Source: Nematopogon swammerdamellus
Taxonomy: Eukaryota > Arthropoda > Insecta > Lepidoptera > Adelidae
Length of the DNA: 64,000 nt
Assembly: GCA_946902875.1 (NCBI GenBank)
Contig: OX336336.1
Span: forward strand, 2,264,545 to 2,328,544
Reading direction: 5' to 3'
In this document: positions 10,727 to 22,582 of the stretch, piece after piece
Layout of the letters: the number at the start of each line of letters is the position of its first letter
Numbering within the stretch: the first letter of the stretch is position 1
Notes under the pieces: generated by a model
What the model was told of the DNA's origin: nothing
The model's input: the letters and a program-made list of their open reading frames with translations, nothing else
Databases searched by the model: none
Program-made: the position numbers and the translations under genes

Positions 10727-11136
10727 TCTCGATAGCTTAGTGGTGCGATTGATCGACCGCCGTTCGTGGTCTTAAGCACACGCGGGTGCGGTCATAAATT
10801 AGATTGGTGACCGTTCGACGGTTGAGGCTGACCGTGGTTCGGATTCCACCTATAACTGTAGTTCCCTTCTATTGTTTATTAAGCATTATTAAGGTAGTAA
10901 AACGCACTCGAACTTGTCACAATTTCTTACTAGGTGGTAGGGTTAAACCCACCCGAGTTGGTACCACGGCACTGAATGAAATATCGGTCGAAGCGGCCAT
11001 GTAAACACTTGTTTTTTTCCGTCCAGTTCAGTGTAGCCGGTACGACCGAAGGGAAGCACTGACATGGCACCTAGTGTTGTGGTGTCACCAAGGTGTTGTA
11101 GGTGATGTAGTCAAGCGTGTCAGCCTCCATAAAAAC
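10727..11136 (+). repeat. SINE-A, full length with an internal insert
   Basis: Head TCTCGATAGCTTAGTGGTGC, degraded 5S block, B-box GGTTCGGATTCC, body, and A-rich end CCATAAAAACATG. A foreign piece at about 10870-10922 (TTGTTTATTAAGCATTATTA...CACTCGAACTTGTCACAATTT) is shared with 26085-26150. Confidence 0.85.
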
Positions 11137-11396
11137 ATGTTTGTTTTAAGTAATAACTTAAAAGCAATATAATGTTTTGAAGTTTGCACGAACGAACCTG
11201 TGCTGTGTGTGGCTGTTGATTGCAGCCAGATATTGTGACCCCAACAAAATCTTGGCGTTGGCAGTGTAAACATCCTGAACTTTGTCCAATATCGAGTTAT
11301 CGATATATGTTGGTATTTACATAATAGGAGTACATATATTTAGTGTTAAGGCACTACTGTACAGACAGTCTATATAAAATATAATAATACAATCGA
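11137..11396. other. Unassigned DNA
   Basis: AT-rich. Nothing recognised. Confidence 0.3.
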
Positions 11397-11837
11397 TCAA
11401 TACTAATAATAAATCTGTAAGGGATGGCCATAGAGTAAGTTATTTTGTTTTAAGAGATACTGCGTTTGTATACTCTATGTATGATACTAAAACTAAATTG
11501 ACGATTTTTAGAAATCTTTTCCTTACGCTAAGATGTGGCTCTAATACAAACCGAATTGTTCCGCGCTCCAAAATAAAGCTACGGTAGCGGGCTTACTTAC
11601 TTTCTTCTTTGTAAATACGAATTTCACGCCATCGAAGCCGCGGGCAAAAACTATTTTGTTTATAAACCAATTCAGATGATCGGTTCTAGAGTTATGGAAG
11701 AACATACATATAGAGAAGATTTCAAAAAAATCGTAAATTTAATTTTAGTATCATACCATAGAGTCTAAAAACGCAATATCTCAAAACAAAGAAACTTGGT
11801 CCACGACCATTCCTTACAGATTTATTATTAGTATTGA
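11397..11837. mobile_element. Head-to-head pair of Hel-1 (Helitron) pieces
   Basis: The 5' end TCAATACTAATAATAAATCTG at 11397 and its exact complement ending at 11837 flank a + piece reaching the 3' hairpin CGAAGCCGCGGGCAAAAACTA (about 11660) and a - piece. The whole therefore behaves like an inverted repeat with Helitron 5' termini on both sides. No Rep/helicase coding is present, so it is non-autonomous. Confidence 0.6.
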
Positions 11838-12036
11838 TTGATGTTGTTCACACCTTGTATATGGGGTCACATATCTAGTGTCGTGTTTGATCGATATGGT
11901 CGATTCCACATTGTCATCATCACAATAAGTACACAAGATATACAACAACAAAGCGTTTAGAATAATGTTCAAGAATGTAACAAAGACACTTCACTATGCG
12001 GCGCGTGCCAGTGTAAACGTAATTATTACTAACTAC

Positions 12037-12663
12037 CTTTTGCCCGCAGCTTCGCTCGTGTGAAATTCGTATTTAAAAGAAAGTAAGAGAACCCGCTATA
12101 CCGTACCTTTATTTCGGCGCGCGGAACAATTCGGTTTGTGTAATGTCGATCTGAATTTTATTTAGCCTATCCTGTGTCCCGTATAGGTAAAAGTGCTTGT
12201 ACTAAGTTTCATCAAATTCGGACGATCGGTTTATTGTTTATTGTATAATTTCATCCATAGGTAGGCAACCTACGCTTGGACATGTCGAAAATTCCGCCAG
12301 TTCTAAATTCAATGCGGAGAAGAAATGACAAACAAACTTCGCAAGTCACAATGTTTTGTTAGAACCTTATAAGTATTATATTACAGTAACTTATAAATAA
12401 TTAACCTATACTACCGCTCACAAGAGCATTAATATTTACAGCGTAAACATGAATACTGGAGAATCTGACCACTCTGCCTATTTATATTACCTATGGTTAA
12501 GAGTTATGGAAGAACATACATACATACATACTACAGAAAAGATTTCTAAAAATAATCAATTTAGTTTTAATATCATATATAGAGTCTACAAACGCAGTAT
12601 CTCATAAAACAAAGTAACTTACTCCATGGCCATACCTTACAGAACAGATGTATTATTAGTTTA
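12037..12663 (-). mobile_element. Hel-1 copy interrupted by LINE tail J
   Basis: Helitron 3' end (CCCGCAGCTTCGCTCGTG) at 12045 and 5' end (CTTACAGA...TATTATTAG) at 12660. Bases 12233-12487 are a foreign retroposon tail inserted between GATCGGTTTA and AAGAGTTATGG, which are contiguous in other copies. Bases 11838-12036 before it are unassigned. Confidence 0.75.
12233..12487 (-). mobile_element. LINE tail J nested in Hel-1
   Basis: TTGTATAATTTCATCCATAGG, ACGCTTGGACATGTCG and AACTTCGCAAGTCACAATG match 45640-45905 in inverse orientation. It carries only the 3' untranslated part. Confidence 0.7.
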
Positions 12664-12756
12664 TTTATATTGATGCAAGGAACATTAGTTACATACATAC
12701 CGCATAGAGAAGTGTTGCCTTTGTACGCGTACCTACCTGTACAGTACATACACGCA

Positions 12757-13010
12757 TTCATATAACACGCTGTATCCCGACGATCGGGGTAAGCAGAGTA
12801 ATAGCGGTTGTGCTGCAAGGACTCTAGGTAAAATACAGCACCACACCGGCCGCCACGTTTCGCAAAATATTCGAACATGATAACTATCAAGCGGCACGTA
12901 AGGCACGAAGACCCACCTGCTGCATGACTAGGTGGAAGTACCGCGCCAAGATGAGTGGTGGCTATCCTGTCGCTCTTTAGCACGGCATTTTGTCCTTATC
13001 ACTTAGTCGC
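12757..13010 (-). repeat. SINE-B copy
   Basis: ACACGCTGTATCCCGACGATC to TCCTTATCACTTAGTCGCC. The 5' head is cut off. Confidence 0.8.
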
Positions 13011-13054
13011 CTGTACCTGTACTGTATGTTATTTAAGATTAGCTTAATAATTAG

Positions 13055-13135
13055 GTAAGTAGGACGGACGGTCAACAGACGGACAGACGGCGTAGGCTTA
13101 GTAATAGACGTATGTCGGAAACCTAAAATTTTTAA
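13055..13135 (+). repeat. Repeat G fragment
   Basis: ACAGACGGCGTAGGCTTAGT and the GGAAACCTAAAA end are the 3' part of repeat G. Confidence 0.6.
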
Positions 13136-14647
13136 ATATTAAGAGGTCGATAGTTTTTTAAATTTCTAACTAAACTAGACGCATTCTGTTATGTCACAAA
13201 ATTTTTTTGTCATTCTAAAAAAAAAACAAATTCGGTCAGCGGAAATAGCAAACTGACAAGCGCATGAGGTCTGAAGCAATTATTTTTCCTGCATAATTAA
13301 CGCTCACCTCGTCCGGGGTCGGACGGGGGCTATCGTATCGCATCCCAATTCGACTCGGCCTCCGACCTTCCGTATCGTAAGCAAACAACTGCAGCGGTCA
13401 CTTTGGTGCAAAGTGACGCCAAATCTGTCGATAGTCGGTTAATGTCCCAGTCGAAATGTCGAAAGTACGGACCGTCATGAGTTATCGCTGTTTTTGTTCG
13501 ATTTATTTATCGTATACATATCGGTAGGTATATTTATCGTCTTGACCTTTTTGATCATGACCACGCCGCATAGAAATGATGAGATCGACGATACTTTTAA
13601 TGGAAACCTACCCACTTAGGTACTTACATGTCGCTGGCTGAGTAAAGAGACATCTCAAAAAAGTCGATATTGAGTTAAATAAACATAAATTCTTAGAATT
13701 TTATGGGATATTTATTTCTATAAAGATATAAATATCGTTTATGATACGTAAAGTTACGATGTTTGCTAATAGAATAGTTTATTTAATAAAACATGTGTCA
13801 AAAATTTTAACAAATACAATGAAAGAAGAATTATTAAAATTAAGACCTAACTAAAACAATTTAACTGAAAATCATATGTTAACCGAAAAAAAATGGGCTT
13901 AAGACGATTCATATAGCAAAACAACGAAAATTGTAAAACTTCAAACCAAAATTTAGTTCTATGAAGTACATAATATGAAAAAAATCATTTCTTTTTTTTA
14001 AACTAGATAATATGTACTAAACACAGAAGCAGGCTCTTTAAATTTACAGTATTCTTTCATGGTGAAAAGAATTTCTGAATGTGACTCTATTTTAATTTCT
14101 TATGTCGAGCTAGCTCCATACTGGATAATTATTTTGGAGTAAAATTTACGTCATTGTATAGGGAATTAAATTTTCTAGACACTAAAGCAGCATTATTTGA
14201 AAAAAAAAAAACAAATCCTAATAATTTTTGTACAAACAAAAACAAAATTCACCGTATAAACGCGCGCACTGCGCTCGATTCGATCGAGGATTCGTATGGC
14301 ACTTTTGTTTTGCCATATGAATCCTCTTAAGAACTATAAAATAGTGTTTATTAGTTTTACGTTTTACCCGACTACGCGACAGCAAAAGGACAATGTAGGA
14401 ATAGGGTAGGAAAAGAGGCAGTCTATGCTTTATTTCCTGATTGATTTGAAGCAATATAATCGAGACATATTATTGTGCGAGTAGTAGATACTTACAAAAT
14501 AAATTAAATATGTGGGCGTGGGTTCTAATCCCACTTCTGATGTAAGAACGAGAACCCCAAAGGGTATTAAGTTTAAAATCACAGACAATATATTTATAAA
14601 TGGAACTAACGAATTATTATCATGTAGTTTATAAACCACGGGTATTT
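13136..14647. other. Unique stretch, no gene seen
   Basis: About 1.5 kb without a recognised repeat. Bases 13255-13500 are less AT-rich (TCACCTCGTCCGGGGTCGGA) and might be a conserved regulatory patch in an E74 intron. The rest is AT-rich. A tRNA B-box-like GGTTCTAATCCC occurs near 14520 without a matching A-box. Confidence 0.3.
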
Positions 14648-14815
14648 GTTCAAAAAGGATCAAGTGCGTAGTACCCGTAACCGGCGACCATGCATGAAGA
14701 CCATTATGGGAGTGGAAGAGGCGGCAGAGGTATGTCAGGATCGTGGCGCGTGGAAATCCGTTGTCTCTGCCTATCCCACCGGGAAACAGGCGTGACGCTA
14801 TGTACGTAAATTAAT
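14648..14815 (+). repeat. Dispersed repeat I
   Basis: The best copy in the window: GTGCGTAGTACCCGTAACCG, GAAGAGGCGGCAGAGG, GGAAATCCGTTGTCTCTGCC, GGGAAACAGGCGTGACGC. The inverted copy is at 24712-24862. Confidence 0.7.
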
Positions 14816-15374
14816 ACGAATACTTTAATATAATCTTAATATTGACTGATCTAACGTAAGGGTTTTCGTTTCTACAATCAAAATGAAAATTCCAAAACAC
14901 CCAGTTTAAATCTAAAATGACAAATGTATGCTTCCGTATTATGCCAGAGGAATTTGAGCTAGATAAACGTAATGTCTAGTTAATAGTCTGACTAGCAGCA
15001 GTCACTAAAAACGATAAACAGTGCCGCGCAATGCCGAACCTTATTTTTTACGCAATAGGGATCAAAATTGCTGCGCGTGGTTTTATTTGGTGGCAAACAC
15101 TATAGATATGATTAACCTCTAAATAGTTTACTATCAGTCGCTCTTTAGGTAATGGTCGGAGACATCACTGCAGTTAATTAATTGCATACTAATTCGTTCT
15201 GGTATGAGCGTCAGACAAGTTCCCACTTTTAACGGCGTATTAAAGTCCTATTATTAATTAATCAGTTTACGTATAGAAAAAAAAATGTATTTCCTTGTCA
15301 GGAGAAAAAATATATTAAGTATATTTCCGCGATATACATACATTATGTACACAAAAGAAGAATAATAAATCTAT
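14816..15374. other. Unassigned DNA
   Basis: AT-rich unique sequence. No frame, repeat or clear structure. Confidence 0.3.
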
Positions 15375-15490
15375 ATATAGAAATACTTTATTGGTCGAAA
15401 ACATTTTACAGTAACCAACCATAAGTAATTTACATGAGGCGGACTTATCCCTTACAGGGATTTCCCCCAGTTAATCTTTGGATGTCAGAG
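15375..15490 (-). repeat. LINE tail M
   Basis: AGAAATACTTTATTGG, TTTACATGAGGCGGACTTATCCC and GGGATTTCCCCCAGT. Also found at 33100-33190 (-), 43858-43975 (-), 53960-54025 (-) and 18870-18975 (+). Confidence 0.6.
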
Positions 15491-17438
15491 AGTCGTAATG
15501 TTGTGTGATATAAGTAGGCAAAATACTTGAGTATGGGAATGTAAAATATAATATAAGGAATACATCTATTATAAACTATAATAATATACTACATATAAGT
15601 ACGTACTAGTTCAATAAAAGTATACATAAATACATATGAATTACAGTTTGTATAATATATAATTCCTAAATAATATACATACATACTTGTCCCTTCAGGG
15701 TTAATGGATTTTTTTAACTATTGAAGGGACAGGGAGTTAATAATAAAGATATGTTTTGTAAATAAATAAGTGCAAAATATCTTTTTATTAAATGCAAATT
15801 GAATTGACGCCACAAACAAGCTTTCCAAATCTATATCGTACACGTAAGCCGTACCAAGTTGTATTGTAACTGAGCAAACAAAATACCGTCAGTACTGATA
15901 CGCATATGTTGCGTTGCGAGGTAGACCCTGACCTCATATTCTACAGTACTATAATAATAATTTGAATAAGTATTCTTCAATATAGTTAATAATTCTGCTA
16001 GTAATCACATCCGCCTCTTGATAATATTTGGAGAAATTTGAAAGCGACGACGACTTGTAAGATAAGAAGGCCGAAGGCCGAGGTCTAGTAATCTCAGAAC
16101 ATTCTAGAAATAAATTGAACGAAATCCTATACTTTAAATACATTTATAAATTAAATTTCTCAGTAGCGTTTATTGAAAAACGATACGGATGATCAGGAAC
16201 AATGTTTTTATAGGAAAACCAACTAAAACAATAAAGAAAAATTGGTATATGGTTTTCCCATATCAAAACCTTACAACGACACAACCACTGATAACAATAC
16301 GATTCCATTTCTACATGAATGTGTGTGTATTTAAGACGGTGTGGTAATTAGGAATAATATTAAATGCTGCAAGAAATCCTCAAAATGCGTCTGTGTTCGT
16401 TTGCTCGTCTATTTTCATGCATAATAATGTAATGTAAAGTATTTTTGGCTGTTGCTAAGGATTGTATTTGCACAACATTATATTACATAAAGTGGCATTA
16501 TGATAAGTGGCAGTGATAAGCGTGACATTTCGCGTATCTTCACGGCTTACATCTCGCGAGGAATCTAAAATGATTTGATTCACACAATATTTCATCATTT
16601 CAAATTATATGTATATAGCTATTTTATAACAAAATATAATACAATGATACCTATTACATTGGTATGAGTCACAAATGTATCCTTTCCAAGAATTCTAATC
16701 CTAGACGTTTGATTGCGTTGCTCGTGCAAAAATAATGCACGCACTTAATCTGATTCGGTGATTGCATTCTTGATCGGTTTATTTAAATGTCACCAAACTG
16801 GTCTCTCACATACAGTTATGATCATCGAATTTAACTAATGCAGCTTACCAGTCCAATGCGGAGTGCCACAGGGTGCTCTCTTTGCTCCCTTTATGTTTTA
16901 ATTCATATTTAAGCCTTCATTTAACGTTAATAACGTTTATCTTGCCGGGATTCTAACTAAACTAAATAATTAACATTTTATAAACATATACATTTTTTAT
17001 TTTAATTTTAACATTTATCCAACGAAACTTTTCCGACGAACTTTAAATAAAACCACTTTGGCTCATTGGTGTACGGAAAACAATTTACCAGACAAATAAC
17101 CTACCAAGTTTACCTCTCGAAAACTGGTGCTTTAAATGGTCGTCAACAATGTGCTTTGTGTCAACATGGGATTTGGGTGAATTTTCTCTAAGCTTATTGT
17201 AAGCAATCCGTTCAAAGTCACCCAAAGCCAATGTCAAGTGCCTTGTGTGTGTAAATATGTGTAAATATGAAGGCATTATTTATGCAATTTATTTGTATAG
17301 GATTTCCCTAAAGGTACTACATGAAATAAGAAATGTTTGTGTTTCACTTGATTATATTATGAACAGACTGAAACATTAGATTGACAGAAGAGAGAATGAA
17401 ATGTGACATACATAATATGGAATCGACATACATAATAT
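15491..17438. other. AT-rich unassigned stretch with a small hairpin
   Basis: Nearly 2 kb without recognised genes or repeats. TGTCCCTTCA (15688-15697) pairs with TGAAGGGACA (15722-15731). It is probably intronic or intergenic DNA upstream of E74. Confidence 0.3.
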
Positions 17439-17582
17439 TTAAGGCCAGCCCTGCGTACACAATGCGTAATATCAACGGGCTACCTATTCAACGGTTCAAG
17501 GGATACAGTCCTCGGACAGACAGACAGACAGACGGCGTAGGCTTAGTAATAGGGTTCCGTACGTTAGATACGGAACCCTAAA
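17439..17582 (+). repeat. Repeat G, 5'-truncated
   Basis: CAACGGGCTACCTATTCAACG, AGACGGCGTAGGCTTAGTAA and GGTTCCGTACG...ATACGGAACCCTAAAAA. Confidence 0.75.
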
Positions 17583-18424
17583 AAGGTAATGAAATAAACA
17601 CAAAGAGCATATAGTTCGTCGAACCATTAAAAGCTAATGTTACTGATATAAAAGATACGTGACGAGACCCTTATATCTATTCTACATCTATAAACGTATG
17701 TTGTAAGCGTGCTACGAGTAGTAACAGAACAGAACCTACCCGACGCCCGCGCCGCCTCTCTCGACCTGCCTCATGTTTCACATAATCTCCCGCTGCATAC
17801 ATAAACACGCGTCCACTATCGTGGGCAGCACATGTTCCTAACCTATCTCTACATGCGCGTACGCAAATAAAGTATTTCAGATCAGAACCAATAACATTTT
17901 ATACCTATATGTAGAGCGATTAACTACCTACCTACTTGGATGCAATTAAATTTATCAGTAGAAAAGAACACATCCTAACTGCGCAGTGTCAATAAACAGG
18001 AAATGTATAAAATGATTATAATATTTTTCATTTAATATTACTGGAAACTAATGAGGTTTTGCGATTTAAAACATAAAAACAGTACTTTCAGGATTTTATA
18101 GAAAAAAATCATACATATAAGAAATTATATGTATCTAGCGTAAAGTAGTCAGTCAGTCAGTGTGTAAGCGTCCACTGCTGGACATACGCCTCTCCAATTT
18201 TCCTCCAGTCCTCCCGGCCTTCGGAGTAAATTAGTAAAACAAGGTAAATAGCCAATAGTTGTCTATGTGAAATCTAAAATAGGATATATCATTCGTTACA
18301 GGAATATATTAGTGAGAGCTATTACTAATTCGAATCATTCTTATAATCAAACTGTCGCTATAGTAAATAGTGCGTCTAACTTTTGATTTTAAATTTACAA
18401 ATTCTAAATTCAAATGTAACATAA
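17583..18424. other. Mostly unassigned, with a LINE-like scrap
   Basis: GTCCACTGCTGGACATACGCC (near 18169) is a phrase I know from lepidopteran non-LTR element 3' ends. Nothing else is recognised. Confidence 0.35.
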
Positions 18425-18555
18425 CTCGAGCCGAAACGTCTGGCGCGCCGTAGAGCAAGAACGAACATTTGCTAGTCCTTGTTGCTAGTCACGTGTTCGA
18501 TTGAATCCTTGCTCCTAGCTGCGTGGGCCCGGGTGTGTTCGGTGAAGAGAAGACA
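18425..18555 (+). repeat. Repeat N, diverged copy
   Basis: CTCGAGCCGAAACGTCTGG, TTGCTAGTC and GGGCCCGGGTGTGTTCGGTGAAG parallel the copies at 59015 and 60542. Confidence 0.5.
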
Positions 18556-18599
18556 TTGAGTGCTCAATTCATGTTACCTGCTTCTTGATTGTGACAATG

Positions 18600-18776
18600 A
18601 AATACTCGCATAGTAACATCAAAACTAACAATTATATAAAGTTTGTAAGTTTGGATGTAAGAGGTAATCTCCGAAAATACCTACTCATTCGATTTTTAAA
18701 AATCTTTGACCAATATTTAGAATGGACCTTCAGGATGGACGTAGGCTATGCGAGAGAAGCCGCGTGCAAAAACTAG
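18600..18776 (+). mobile_element. Hel-2 (Helitron) fragment
   Basis: AGTTTGTAAGTTTGGATGTA, TTTAGAATGGACCTTCAGGA and the 3' end GAGAAGCCGCGTGCAAAAA + CTAG, followed by T, as expected for a Helitron. Confidence 0.65.
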
Positions 18777-18869
18777 TTATTAATAATTTTATTTTCAATT
18801 CTCGCATTCAAGTGTTTTACTACTACCCCTTTACTTTTTACTATATCAATTGACTCTCAAACATCCAAA

Positions 18870-18975
18870 GGTCGACTGGAAGAAATCTCTGTAAGGGATA
18901 AGTCCACCTTTGAACCTGATATAAAGTTGTATAATGGGCCTGTTGCTGTAAAATGTTTTTTTGAGCATTAAAATA
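18870..18975 (+). repeat. LINE tail M, diverged
   Basis: GACTGGAAGAAATCTCTGTAA, GGGATAAGTCCACCTTTG and CTGTAAAATGTTTTTTTGAGC. Confidence 0.5.
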
Positions 18976-19086
18976 TTCTCTATCTTTCTACAGTGACAAC
19001 CTGCCCGCACTAGTGCTAGGACTGATTTTCTTCAAGGCAACATATTTGTCACCACTCCATATTTTTAAAATGGTGCCTCTTTAACA

Positions 19087-19525
19087 GTAAAAATAATAAA
19101 TCTGTAAGGGATGGTCATGAAGTAAGTTACTTTGTTTTATGAGATATTGCGTTTGTGGACTCTATGTATAATACTAAAACTAAACGATTTTTAGAAATCT
19201 TTTCTGTATGTTTTTTTATGGAAACTGACACGGTTGGCTACATCACCTACAACATCCGTGATGTCAGCCCATAACACCGGGTGAACTAGGTGCCATGTCA
19301 GTGCTTACCTTCATTTCATGTTCCTTTATAACTCTTAAGCCGATCATCTGAATTCGATGAAACATTGTACAAGCACATTTAACTATACGTGACCCAGGAT
19401 AGGCTGAATAAAATTCAGTTCCGATTACGCCAAGATGTGGCTCTCATGCAAATCGAATTGTAACGCGCGCCGAAATTCTTCTTTTTAAAAACGAATTTCA
19501 CGCGAGCGAAGCCGCGGGCCAGAGT
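19087..19525 (+). mobile_element. Hel-1 copy with a nested SINE-A piece
   Basis: AATAATAAATCTGTAAGGGA to GAGCGAAGCCGCGGGCC. The segment 19211-19320 interrupts the CTGTATG/TTCCT... junction that is continuous in other copies. Confidence 0.75.
19211..19320 (-). repeat. SINE-A tail fragment nested in Hel-1
   Basis: T-run, GGAAACTGACACGGTTGGC, CATCCGTGATGTCAGCCC, to CCTTCATTTCATG. A heavily 5'-truncated insertion. Confidence 0.8.
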
Positions 19526-19704
19526 GTATATGTATATAAATCTTGGGACGTAGTACCTACGTACATAAAATCTTTAAAAAGTTTACCTACTATATCTAAA
19601 ATCCCCACAAACAAGTGTCTCATGTGTGCAGCTGTTCCAAAAATAACTTCTGTTTACTACTTGCATTATTTGCACAAGAATAAAGTACCTCGTCTCTTAC
19701 GTAC

Positions 19705-19899
19705 GGAAAACACAAACTATTTACATAGCCGTTTCGACCGACCTTTCGTTCAGTGTGGTGGTACCAACCCGGGCGGGTTAAACCCTACCACCTAGTAATA
19801 TAAGAAGGGAGTCATATATCCCTTAGTCGCCTTTTACGACATACACGGGGAGAGATGCAGTGGGGCTATTCTTTTAAAGTACCGGCCCCACACGGTACG
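19705..19899 (-). repeat. SINE-C copy, 3'-truncated
   Basis: The A body (ACTATTTACATAGCCG, CCGGGCGGGTTAAACCCTACC) runs straight into the B-type head complement (AGTCGCCTTTTACGACATAC, GGTACCGGCCCC-type end). It shows that body A can use head B. Confidence 0.8.
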
Positions 19900-20204
19900 G
19901 ATAATTTTACCTATACCTATGTATTATACAGTATAGACAATATACCAAGTATAGTCTCGGGTCCTTAAATAGAGACGTGAATAGGGACCTGTCAGGCCGG
20001 CATCGCATTCGAAACCCCCGCGTACGATCGAATGTCCATGGGCGTCGTTAGACACCTTATGCGCCAGAACAGCGCCAAACACACTGCCTCAGTACTGGGC
20101 TGGTGTGTCGCGGCATAGACTGTGCCTGATCCTTTTTTCTCCTTCTCACTCGTAATTCAGTTCATACACACGATGCTTACGATGTACTTTTAAATAGGGA
20201 AAAT
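19900..20204. other. Unassigned DNA
   Basis: Moderately GC-rich unique sequence (CAGGCCGGCATCGCATTCG). Not recognised. Confidence 0.3.
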
Positions 20205-20280
20205 ATACTTTCTTTCTTTCTGTCTGTCTTTCTTTCTTTCTTTCTTTCTATCTATCTATCTATCTATCTTTGTTTTCTTT
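20205..20280. repeat. TTTC/TATC microsatellite
   Basis: (TTTC)n with TGTC variants, then (TATC)n. Confidence 0.95.
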
Positions 20281-20611
20281 CTTATGAGTGGCTCGGCGCC
20301 ACATATCGCGCTTTCCATAAAAACAAAAAAATCTGCACCTATGCAAGCCAATACACCAACAGCAGCGCTGCGCGGTGACTATCAGATAGTGCTTATCACT
20401 CGTGACCCGCCATTTTCGTTGTGTATCGCAATAATTTTCGCGAAAAAACATCCGTCAGGAGATAAGAATCCTCTCCTCGGGACATCTCCTCCAAGTGACA
20501 TTCTGCATCGATACTGCCGCCCGGTGCGTACTGTCGCATCAGAGCACGGTGTCAGGTGTCAACTTGACCGGTGATTAACTTGGCGTACGTTTTGCATGCC
20601 AATTTGTTTTT

Positions 20612-20997
20612 TTATAGAAAATAAGTCTGTAAAGGTTTTTTATAGAAAGTAAGTCGAAAGTAAGTATAGGGATGCAATCCCTGCCCAGTGCGCGTTGTAC
20701 GGAGGTGGAAAGGGGACGGCGGAATCGCGATAAACAGCTCCTCTGAGTACTCCCTATGGAATAAGCGACAGAACACACTTAGGGCGCGGACATCCCAACG
20801 AATTTGCAGTGGTTCTAAATCGCGGGACATGTCGGGGTCATCCACTAGTCGCACGGCTCGACGCTGGATCGAGTCCAGAGGCGCAAGCTGGTATTTGGCA
20901 GAGCCATTCCACAGGTGCGAGCAGTACTCCAAGCAGGACCTGATCTGCGATTTATACAATTGCAGCGTTTGGCCCGGCGTGAAGTCACAGATCACTT
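20612..20997 (-). pseudogene. Non-LTR retrotransposon (LINE) ORF2 C-terminal fragment
   Basis: The minus-strand frame contains LYKSQIRSCLEYCSHLW, QRRAVRLVDDP, DVRALSVFCRLFHREYSEEL and FHLRTTRT. This is the characteristic segment after the reverse-transcriptase core in Jockey/CR1-like LINE ORF2 proteins. The fragment lacks the YxDD active site, the endonuclease and a start, so it is a dead 5'-truncated piece. The end past RTTRT looks frame-shifted into unrelated sequence. The clade is inferred from the motif style only. Confidence 0.75.
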
Positions 20998-20999
20998 AA

Positions 21000-21890
21000 T
21001 AGTTATTTCGTAACAGATAAATCACTCCATAGAAAAAGTACCATAGCTTCGGCTTTAATAGCCTACTGCTTCACGTCGCCAATCGCTGCGTGCGAAAATG
21101 TACCTAAACGATCGAGTGTAAAGTGATTATTGCTTTGCAGTTTCGCGCAGTTGCGTGGGCGAGCGTGCAGGTATGCTTCGCGCGGCTGACGAATTTCCAC
21201 TGAATTAGATTAGCGGCGGTCCACCGGGCGGTAGGTAGTTAGCGCGCGCAAGTACATAGAGTGCGTGAGGCCTGGTGAAGTACCGTCGCACCTTATTGAG
21301 TACGCCTAACTTTTAAGAAGCCAGCTTGAAAATGCTTATCTGGCACCTCGTCTATCTAGTTTGCTACGGTTTTTGGTATGGCGTATGAAATTAGTAACAC
21401 TTTCATGGGACTAATTTGACAACATAGCCACTCCGCCTCTCGTTTTGCCTCGAATCAAAAACGTAAACTTCATATCGACACGTAATTCAAAGGCGTAAGA
21501 GAATTAGCGACACCCACGAACTGGATTTTCATCCGGAAAAAGGCGATCGCCATTGGATTTAGATACAAAGAGCGTCATTAAATCGTGGCTTATCTCCGTA
21601 GCGATAAGATAGTCTCACTTTATACTTTTCCTGTTCAGCATTTCTCTGAAGATTGTCGGGTTGCATAAATCAATCACCGCGTAGACAGATAAGGGGGGAC
21701 TTTGAGTATTGTTCTTTATTATTTAATTTGTTTACATAAACTGCATGTTCAGCAAAAAATACAGTAAAAATTTTTTATTCCGTTTGAATTCAGAAAAACG
21801 ACCGTACACTTTTTTGTTTCTGTTGATCCCACAGATCGGCCCTCGAAGTTGATTTAGTGACTGCTGCCACACCTGTGTCTATTTCAACTT
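21000..21890. other. Unique stretch, partly GC-rich
   Basis: Bases 21060-21320 are GC- and CpG-richer than average (TTAGCGGCGGTCCACCGGGC) and free of repeats. GCGTGCAG followed by GTATGC near 21166 could be an exon end with a 5' splice site, but no coding frame supports it. A possible regulatory patch. Confidence 0.25.
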
Positions 21891-21896
21891 AAATCG

Positions 21897-22190
21897 GGAA
21901 AATACACTTCGTTTTCATCGAGAGGCGAAAATACACGTCGTTTTCATTTAGAGACGAAAATACACGTCGTTTTCATCGAGAGACGAAAATACACCGAGCG
22001 ATGAAAATACACGTTATTTTCATCGGGAGACGAAAATGCACGTGATTTTCATCGAGTGACGAAAATGCACGTCATTTTCATCGAGAGACGAAAATGCACG
22101 TCATTTTCATCGAGAGACGAAAATACACGTCATTTTCATCGAAAGATGAAAATACACGTCATTTTCATCAAGAGACGAAAATACACGTCA
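21897..22190. repeat. 29-bp palindromic minisatellite, about 10 copies
   Basis: The unit is ATTTTCATCGAGAGACGAAA + ATGCACGTC with variants. Copies are most alike at 22055-22190. Each unit contains GAAAAT...ATTTTC, so single units can fold. The open frame through it is an artefact of the repeat. Confidence 0.9.
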
Positions 22191-22582
22191 CCTGTCTTAC
22201 TTTATTTATTGCCACAATTCCCTTATCAACCTAGTGTGTCAGGGTCGTCCCACCACCGAACTGGGTTACGCGCCGCGCCGCGACGAACGCCCAGACGCGC
22301 TCAACTAGCGCTGTAAACAGCCACTGAAATGTCGGATAGCGTTAGATAAACAGATAACAGTTTTGAGGGTTCCGTACCAAAACGGAAAAAAATGGAACCG
22401 CTATAATATCTATCACTTCGCTCTCCATCTGTCTGTGTGTATGTCACAACCCCTTAGTATCAACTTGACTTGAAAAAAAATAAACTTTATATAAAAATTA
22501 TTTATTAACACACAAATTTGAGATGGTAAATTATTTACAATATATAGATAAAATCTCCCGAAGTATGTCAATAAGGGTATAC

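Noticed and set aside
12573..12983. 136-residue minus-strand frame
   Set aside because: Made of Hel-1 and SINE-B sequence. The phrases RCGAVFYLESLQHN and similar recur wherever SINE-B is read in that frame.
21897..22190. CRISPR-like array (regular repeats)
   Set aside because: Units are contiguous with no unique spacers, and the genome is eukaryotic. It is a minisatellite.
22056..22316. Plus-strand frame MTKMHVIFIERRKCTSF...
   Set aside because: A direct translation of the 29-bp minisatellite.
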